This document shows, piece by piece, positions 57,076 to 64,000 of a stretch of 64,000 nt of DNA. How positions within the stretch are numbered: the stretch's first letter is position 1; every line of letters begins with the position of its first letter. The translations under genes were made by a program, and so were the position numbers. Below the pieces are notes generated by a model. It ran no database searches, was not told where the DNA came from, and was given only the letters and a program-made list of their open reading frames with translations. Source of the stretch: Spirometra erinaceieuropaei (Eukaryota > Platyhelminthes > Cestoda > Diphyllobothriidea > Diphyllobothriidae); assembly GCA_902702965.1 (NCBI GenBank), contig CACRXP010000001.1:4878447-4942446 (forward strand), in the 5' to 3' direction.

Positions 57076-58892
57076 AACTGACTCCACACCACTCTTAGGA
57101 GACAGAAGGATAACATGCATTTCTTACATTGTGGTTTCATCCGAGCCGAATCTCGGCAAATGGCTCTTAGGTTTTCCATTGTCATAAAGCCTAAAATACC
57201 ATAAGACTGCGCCCACTATAATATTTCAGGCCATATCACGTTTACTGCCACTTAAACATAAAGATGGAAAGTTCTGCAACCAGAATGCACGGTCGGATTC
57301 GACACATCATCATTAGTTCGGTGCAGAGATGACGTGGTGAACGTGGTGCAAGGTGAGGTTTACTGTGTCTTAGAGCTCTGCAACCTTCCGTTTGCGCCTC
57401 AGATGTGTCGACTGACTCAACTCTTGTCTGGTATCAGACGCCAACCGACTATACTTGCGAGACAGTAATTTGTGAAGCCGTGAACCGGTAGTGATGACGG
57501 CCATCAAAAATACATATACGAGTGGGTAGTGGGCATTAAGCACTAGCGTTAAGCGAACAAGTGGCTATCCGGAAATTCAGAAACGCATTTACCCTTTAAT
57601 GCGCAAACCAAACACCCGCTAGTTATGTTGTTTAAGAAATAAGTTTACGATCAAGCGCCAGAGTGATATAAGCTACAACCGAGATGGGTGTTCCAGTAAA
57701 GAAAGGAAAAACAGATGTGATCCTTACTACGTTTTTTTATTTTCGACCAGCCTTCTCGCACCCAGATTGTCAGACGCTCGTGCCCGTGTCAAACGCGTTG
57801 GGTTGAACTGCAGCATAATAACTTAGGCATGGAACGGCAGGCTATCGCTCCGTCACTCGTAATAGAGGATGAAAGGTTTATTTTCGTCCTTATAACGGAA
57901 CCTCTTGTGTTAGAGCACCTAACTGATCGATTTGGTTCTGGATGCGAGTACCCACACCTGAAAAATTCTGATCCGCCAGAGTAACTTCTCGCGTGGACTC
58001 CAATCGGGGGGACTAGCAGTGACCGAGAACTGGCGGCAGGAGTGAACTTTGCTACAAAGTCCTTACGTTAATGGTAGCAAAGGCTCCCCTTATTAATCGA
58101 GAGGAGGGTAGGCGAGATTTTAGTAGTGGCAGCCACACCCTCCTCAGACTTCGCCACTATTACTTATTCATGCAAATCTTTCTCATTCTAGCCTTGCGTA
58201 TCAGACCGGAAACAGTCATTTTTCGCTCTGTCATCACCAGGAACTATTAGTATGCTTGGGTACTACGTTATTACACTCGCAAATAACACACTGTAGAACA
58301 CATGCATTTGCGATACTTCGGAGAAGACTAGTCTTCCCCTCTTCATACAGCCGAAAGCATAATGTGTAACCGAATACTTCGCATCACCCCAAGAGATGAT
58401 ATAGCCACTGGTAAAGGCTGAGTCAGCGAGCCTAGCACTTTCCTATCTTGAAGCTAAGCTCACAAGTGAAAGACCTAAGTGACGAACGAGCTGTGGCAGA
58501 GAGCGATTTTAGGGGTTTGAAATCTGTGAGAGTACCAGCTCGGGGAACGGGGTTTGGCTGCACGCATGCTTTAACAAGAGGAGGCTTCTATGCCACAAGA
58601 ATGGGGCTGAATGGGGCGGATTTTTAAAAACAGACTAAATGACTAGGCCTGCAGTCGTACTTCCGGCTTCCCTACAAGACATCCAAAAAGCTTTTTGTCC
58701 TGTAGGGACGTTTCTCGCTCGCCTACTCCCTCTCCTCTTCCTCCCAATTATATCGCTCCTACACTTTGCGACTTGGTCCGGACCGATAATGATAAAATTG
58801 TAACGCACAGAGGCCTTCTGGAAGGACTAAGATACAATGACTTCAATGGGTGATTTTCAAAATAAGAAGCTAAAAAACCGACTAGCCCAGCT
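57076..58892. other. Unassigned
   Basis: I see no supportable exon or matched repeat. Confidence 0.35.
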
Positions 58893-59000
58893 NNNNNNNN
58901 NNNNNNNNNNNNNNNNNNNNNNNNNNNNNNNNNNNNNNNNNNNNNNNNNNNNNNNNNNNNNNNNNNNNNNNNNNNNNNNNNNNNNNNNNNNNNNNNNNNN
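58893..59000. other. Assembly gap (108 N)
   Basis: A run of N; the true length may differ. Confidence 1.
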
Positions 59001-62000
59001 ACGGCAGCTCTGCGTTACTAATCAGACTTTGACTGTTTTGACAATGAGTAGACAGGTCCGCCAATCTGGATCAAATCTACCCAGCTCTCTCCGATTCTCT
59101 CTCCTGGGGGCCCTATCATCTTCAGAGTCCGGTGAGTATTTAAAAAGAACCGGACCAAATTAAACGAGTAGCTTCGGGACTTTGAAACTCCAGGTCAAGC
59201 TGGAGATTGTATATTTCACGAAAGCAGGTCATTGCCACTTCTAACAATGGGCGAAAAATTCCCTTCAGTTGACGGAGCGCAGCCATTGGACAGCCGAACT
59301 TTGGTCCCCGTTCGAAATGACTCTGGTTCATGGTCTAGGTTCCCGTGATCAGGAACTGAAGCTAGACTGACAGACGACGGTGAATAGGTTATGCAGCGTC
59401 ATTCATCTGCTCCTGTCTTTTCTGATAATTCCCTTTTTAGTTCATTCTCAACTGAGGGAAACAGGGTCTTAGGATGACATGTGCACGACAGGGTGGAGTT
59501 ATGAACCCTAAAACTATAAATAAACTTGTCAATTGTGAGGTGACATAATACTTCCTAGCGTTAACGGGGTGCCAAACACTGGTCTGTGAAACAGTTGCGT
59601 GCTATCCACTCCTCCGCCTGTACCTCGCGAAGTTTTCATTGGCCACACTAGCAGAATTACACAGTAAGTCGTCTCGACTCCCGAATATAAGAGCGAAATT
59701 CCTAAAACGAAACGGTTTGCTGGGGTGTTTTGCGGCGCCGTTCTCTTGAGCTGCAATCGGCGTACGCACAACATGCATAGCGGCCGTAGAAGTAGAATAC
59801 TGGCAGAGCATGGATAGGAAATACACAAAGTAGGATTCATATCCACTTGCTAATAGAGTCAATTAAAACAAAGTGATCGAGTTAAATAAGAGGTTGAATT
59901 AGAAGTGAAGCGCGGTGGCAATAGCTGTTCGTGGAGGATGATCCCAAAACATTTCACGCGCAGTAGAAACCTTCTAATGGGAATGCTAAAATGGCAAGCT
60001 GTCGCAATCAGGACCCTATGCGACAGCCTGTACGTAAACGATACGATATTTGAGTCACTCCAGGATCTGCCGTTACGAAGACATCGCCAACACCCCTGCT
60101 GCTACAGTAACTGCAGTATTCGAATTCTAATTATTTCATGGAAAACTGCGTCGGAAGCCAGAAAACAAAGCCTCCTCTGCTGTCAGTCTAGTTTTACATC
60201 CGGTCATTAATCTCGCTTCAATACACCCTGCTCGCAACTCTGCTGAAAGCGACGACTCATTAAGCTTGTCACTGCTTCTACATCGCCGTATGCGAAAGCG
60301 CTCGGAATACCAAACCTGGCGCTGGTAAATTAATATTAGCTAGAAAGTCGACAGGGAATGAAAGATACCTACCGCATAGGGTGAGCAGGACTTGGTTTTT
60401 GTCTGAAATGACCGATGGCTCTGGCTTCCTTATCTAAGCTGCCCTTTCTCAAGACCTCCATACCAGTAGCTGCGTCCACATCTTTTGTTGTCGCCAGAGA
60501 CGGTCTTCTGAAACTGCTGTAGGCTGTCCCCCACATCACTCCTAGTCTGAATTTGCATTTTGGTTGCTTCCATTTATCTGGTCCTAACACTTCTGGCCCG
60601 TTTGCCCTGCCTGGCAGTACAGATGATGGTAAATAGTCCGCTTCAGATGTTTATCTCAGCCAGAATCCGCAAATACTCAGGCGTCGGGCAAGGAGCGCAG
60701 TCAGGTGCAATTCATACGAAGCAAGCAGACGAGGTTGAAGTCGCGAAACTAAAGGGGACGGGGTAATAGTGTCTCGCGATGTCTTTGCGACCATGACTGG
60801 GAAGTTTGTTGACCGGCCATCAAGACGGTTTTATAAAAGACAGACAGAGTGAAATAAGTGCGAATTCAATAGCGCAAAGCACTTTTTCTAAATCTGGACT
60901 ATCAAAAACTCCAGGGCAATAAGCGCGTATGCTCTGGTAAGGTGAATGCTGTCCGTATCTGTGGGATTAACACAGGTGCCCCAAAACGGCTGCGCCGTTG
61001 CGATGGACCACTTCAGTGTGGGGAGGAAGAGGGCTACATCTGGTGCGGAAGGAGTTAGACGGATGCTTCGTGACATGTCAATCGCTGCACGCAGTCTCAA
61101 CTCCGGGTGACTTTTCTCAAACTAACCATTCGAGCATGGTAGGAGAGAGAAGAGGTCGGTCCAAATCACATCCAGGACATATATTCCTCATTATAGTAAG
61201 GCCGTACACATCTTAACCTGCCGCTGAATTTAAATCCATGGTTTGGAAGGCTGCCGACCGATGGTTTGACGCGGTCTTTCTCCGGCCTGAGGCCTTGGCT
61301 CCAATGACTTCTGCCTAATATGGCCCTCATGGGTGCTGCCCCAGATGAAACCCAAGACTTCTTCCCTTAGGTGTCCGGTCTGAACGTGTCCCGGGGTAGG
61401 CACCTGTGCAGAATGCATGGGCGTGAATTCAGCCGGGTTCAGTCACAGCGTCCACACAAACTTTAGCCGTCGTGACTTTGTCTTGCTATTGGAAGATGAT
61501 GGCTGTGTGGAGAGTGGGTTGTGAATGACATAGACGAAACCACTACACCATCGGGACAGTGGTGGTCTGGCCGTTTGAGATTAGGAAGATGTTTTTGCCT
61601 GCAACTGAAATCCCTTCAATGCACTGATTTCTTGCAATATCCCTGATAAACGTCCGGAAGCTCGGCCGTTGCAAGCGACGAGGCCCAGCTTCGTTCTACG
61701 AGGTGGGCCGAACGATTGAATTGGAGGGATATTCTTTACAGAGAAGAAAACTTGCGCACGCACCCACAATCACCCATCGCTCTCTGATGGCCAGGAAAAG
61801 ACATGACGACCGGATTTGGGCGTGGGCGCAGAGACCGGCAAAAGCAAGTGAGAGTAAGCGGCCGAATACGAACCATGTCGACAAGCCACCCAACATTATA
61901 AACTTAGTCAGGGGGCGGGCGGCACCACCCACATCGATACAACATCAGTAAACGGCTCTTAGCACCCGGCTAAAAACGATAATTGCACACGAAAATCTGT

Positions 62001-64000
62001 CTTCCCCGTTGCTGCCACAGACAACAATTCAGACAGTAGAATTCCATCAAAGGACCAGTAGACCACCCAGGACTGTGCGCCCTTGCGGCATCCGCGACTC
62101 GGAGGTGAGAAGGGATGGGTGGGGCTGCGAAACTGGCGTCAGTGCTCTCGCCACCAAGAACACCGTCATATCGTCGTCCGTCGCCACACTATACCCTCCG
62201 AAGTCTCCTCAAAGTCCCACCAGTCATACCTGCGGTTCCTTACTCAAAAGACTAGCAACTTCGACGAAAATGGCAGCATAGGATAGTTCTGGAACCTGAT
62301 GGCTGGAGTTCGGCCTACGGCTGCTATAAAGTAGCGAAGGAGGGGACCTGACTATGGAACCCTCTTAGCCACATCCAGTCGCATAGATCCCCTTGAAATT
62401 GTAACAGACGGTCATAGACCGGACAGGCTGGTATGGTGGATTTTGCCCTCCTACTCGCCTTTGTTCCTGGTTGAGCACTTTTTGGTCTGAGTCAGCTTGG
62501 AGAAGCAAATGAATTGCCTGGTTTGGTGAACGTCCCTCAAATATTCAGTGCGGGTCGCAAATGTCAGACGCTCCTACTAAATCTTACACATGGTTAAAAA
62601 GGTTTCTCATAGACATCGGTTAGCAAATGAGTTTGGCAGGTCTCTGTTGCAAGTCACGTATCACATCTGTGTGCGTTACTACGAGTTGCATCGTTAAGAG
62701 GCGCAAATTTTGCTTTTGCAGGTTCTTAAGACTTTCGAAATAGTATCCCCACACGTCCAGTGAAACGAATTTCACAAATTTTTGTACATATTTCCAAGAA
62801 AGAACATGTAGCAACAAACCTGGAACAAGTGAAACTCTTTTCACGCAAAATAAACAAACATGCGCATATTAGAAGAAGCGCACGTTTCAGGGTGCCTTTA
62901 GCGCAAATTTAAATCATTTGTTGACAATCCCTTTTGTGACGGAATTTTTGACTGCAAACGGCACTTAAAGGCCATTCGAAAAAGCGCGTATTTACACTCC
63001 CGAAATATTGTTTGGCTGCGACCATCCCCTTGAAAAGGATCGGCGTACCACTGTGCGTATGGTATCACTTGACAAGCCCCACCAAGTCGTAGTACCACTT
63101 TTTCCACGTTATACTAGTCAGATATTTCGATGGAGAGTTCATGAATCTCGTTCCTTAGTGCATCCTCAGGACCTTCGTGATCAAGTTCCCGGTAGTTGCG
63201 TACATATTTCGTGGCTTTATGACCGCTTGACGAATTACGTAATTTGAAATCTCAACAACAACAACAATTTGCATGAATTCTCACATCAAACTTACTGTAG
63301 TCTGGGGCTCCAAGACCTGTATTTAAAGTGCGCCTCGCGTCTGCTTGCGGGCGTAAGAAGCCGGAGAGGGGGGGGGGGGAACGAGACACGCCTTCAGACT
63401 GTTCTCTTTCGGACCGGCGGAGGCTTCAAACAAGTCGAACTTCGGGGCGCCGGGCAACGGCGATCCGGAGACCCCCACCCCAGCCCCTGCTGCCTCCCAG
63501 CCCATTCTGCGCGGTTCGCATGCTGCCGCTTAATGCGCGAGTAGTCTGTTAGTGGTACTAAAAGGCAGCCGTGGCTAACTGTGGCCCCATAGCGCTCAAC
63601 TAATGATGGGGCGTCATGTGGGTGCGTTGAAGTTTTAAAGCCGTGTGGGTGTTCGCTACCCCCCCTCCCGCATCAAATGACCTGCAGCACTAATAAATTA
63701 ACCGCTTATGGTCGTGCGTTTGCCGTCAACCCGTTCGGCGGGTGGGGACCCGTCGTCAAGGCCAGGACAGGAGCAGCTATGGTTGCTGCAGTGACTAATA
63801 ATCAGCTGACTCAGAGTCTCACTTCAAACGTTACTGTCGCCTCCGCCGTGGAGTTGGGGGAGTCAGCCCCTCTAACCCTCCCCCCCCCGCTCTCCATTTA
63901 CTCGTGTTTTTGAAGGAAAATGGGGTTGGGCGGGTTACCAACCCTTATAACCTCAAACGCTTACTTTTGATGCCTCGGAGTTGACATGTCGGCTTCCTCT
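59001..64000. other. Unassigned; poly-G and GC-rich patch at about 63360-63530
   Basis: Short open frames only. A minus-strand candidate at 60375-60510 (GMEVLRKGSLDKEARAIGHF) ends at a GTAGGT donor-like site but lacks a pyrimidine-rich acceptor. Mononucleotide G and C runs lie near 63369 and 63885. No matched repeats. Confidence 0.35.

Noticed and set aside
60375..60510. Possible minus-strand exon ending at GTAGGT
   Set aside because: No pyrimidine-rich acceptor, and the frame is short. Evidence too thin.

Overview
This is a repeat-dense eukaryotic nuclear window, almost certainly from an animal. No bacterial-type gene array, rRNA or CRISPR is present, and the open frames are short except where bounded by splice signals. 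The repeat set (Penelope-like retroelements with a GIY-YIG endonuclease, several tRNA-derived SINEs, foldback MITEs, trinucleotide satellites) reminds me of large flatworm genomes such as diphyllobothriid tapeworms. That assignment is an impression, not a tested result. There is a 108-base assembly gap at 58893-59000. CODING CONTENT: four well-bounded candidate exons all lie on the minus strand: 51063-50721, 41583-41404, 17551-17250 and 1581-1143. Each is open between a plausible acceptor and a donor. The last two join in phase; the others need further exons that I did not find. The simplest reading is one or more minus-strand genes with introns of roughly 10-25 kb packed with repeats. The first exon weakly resembles the extracellular region of polycystin-1-like proteins; the others are unrecognised. 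MOBILE ELEMENTS: SINE-A (tRNA-Arg-like head, about 316 bp full length) occurs about 16 times. SINE-B (186 bp, tRNA-like, bounded by its own short inverted repeat) occurs twice as head-to-head composites, each inside one target-site duplication. Three Penelope-like (PLE) remnants occur at 19.2, 23.9-25.4 and 33.4-34.2 kb; two of these are head-to-head inverted pairs whose ends carry a hammerhead-like motif. A Mutator-like MITE family (M, four copies) has 9-bp target duplications and carries degenerate TTAGGG-type arrays. A long-TIR foldback family (F), a second foldback (N) and an unclassified repeat of about 650 bp (C, about nine copies) fill much of the rest. LAYOUT: 0-6 kb last exon and SINE fragments; 5.8-9.4 kb nested C/M and F repeats; 13-17 kb F, SINE-A cluster, C and satellites; 17.2 kb exon; 19-26 kb PLE, SINE-B and N; 27-30.4 kb satellite, SINE-B palindrome and F; 33-39.4 kb PLE, SINE-A clusters and M; 41.4 kb exon; 43-50.3 kb M and C; 50.7 kb exon; 53-57 kb ribozyme-like inverted repeat, complete SINE-A and a SINE-A nested in C; 57-64 kb mostly unassigned. 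The strongest general signal is that unrelated retroelement families repeatedly occur as head-to-head inverted pairs, one of them with a loop exactly as expected for self-primed (snap-back) cDNA.
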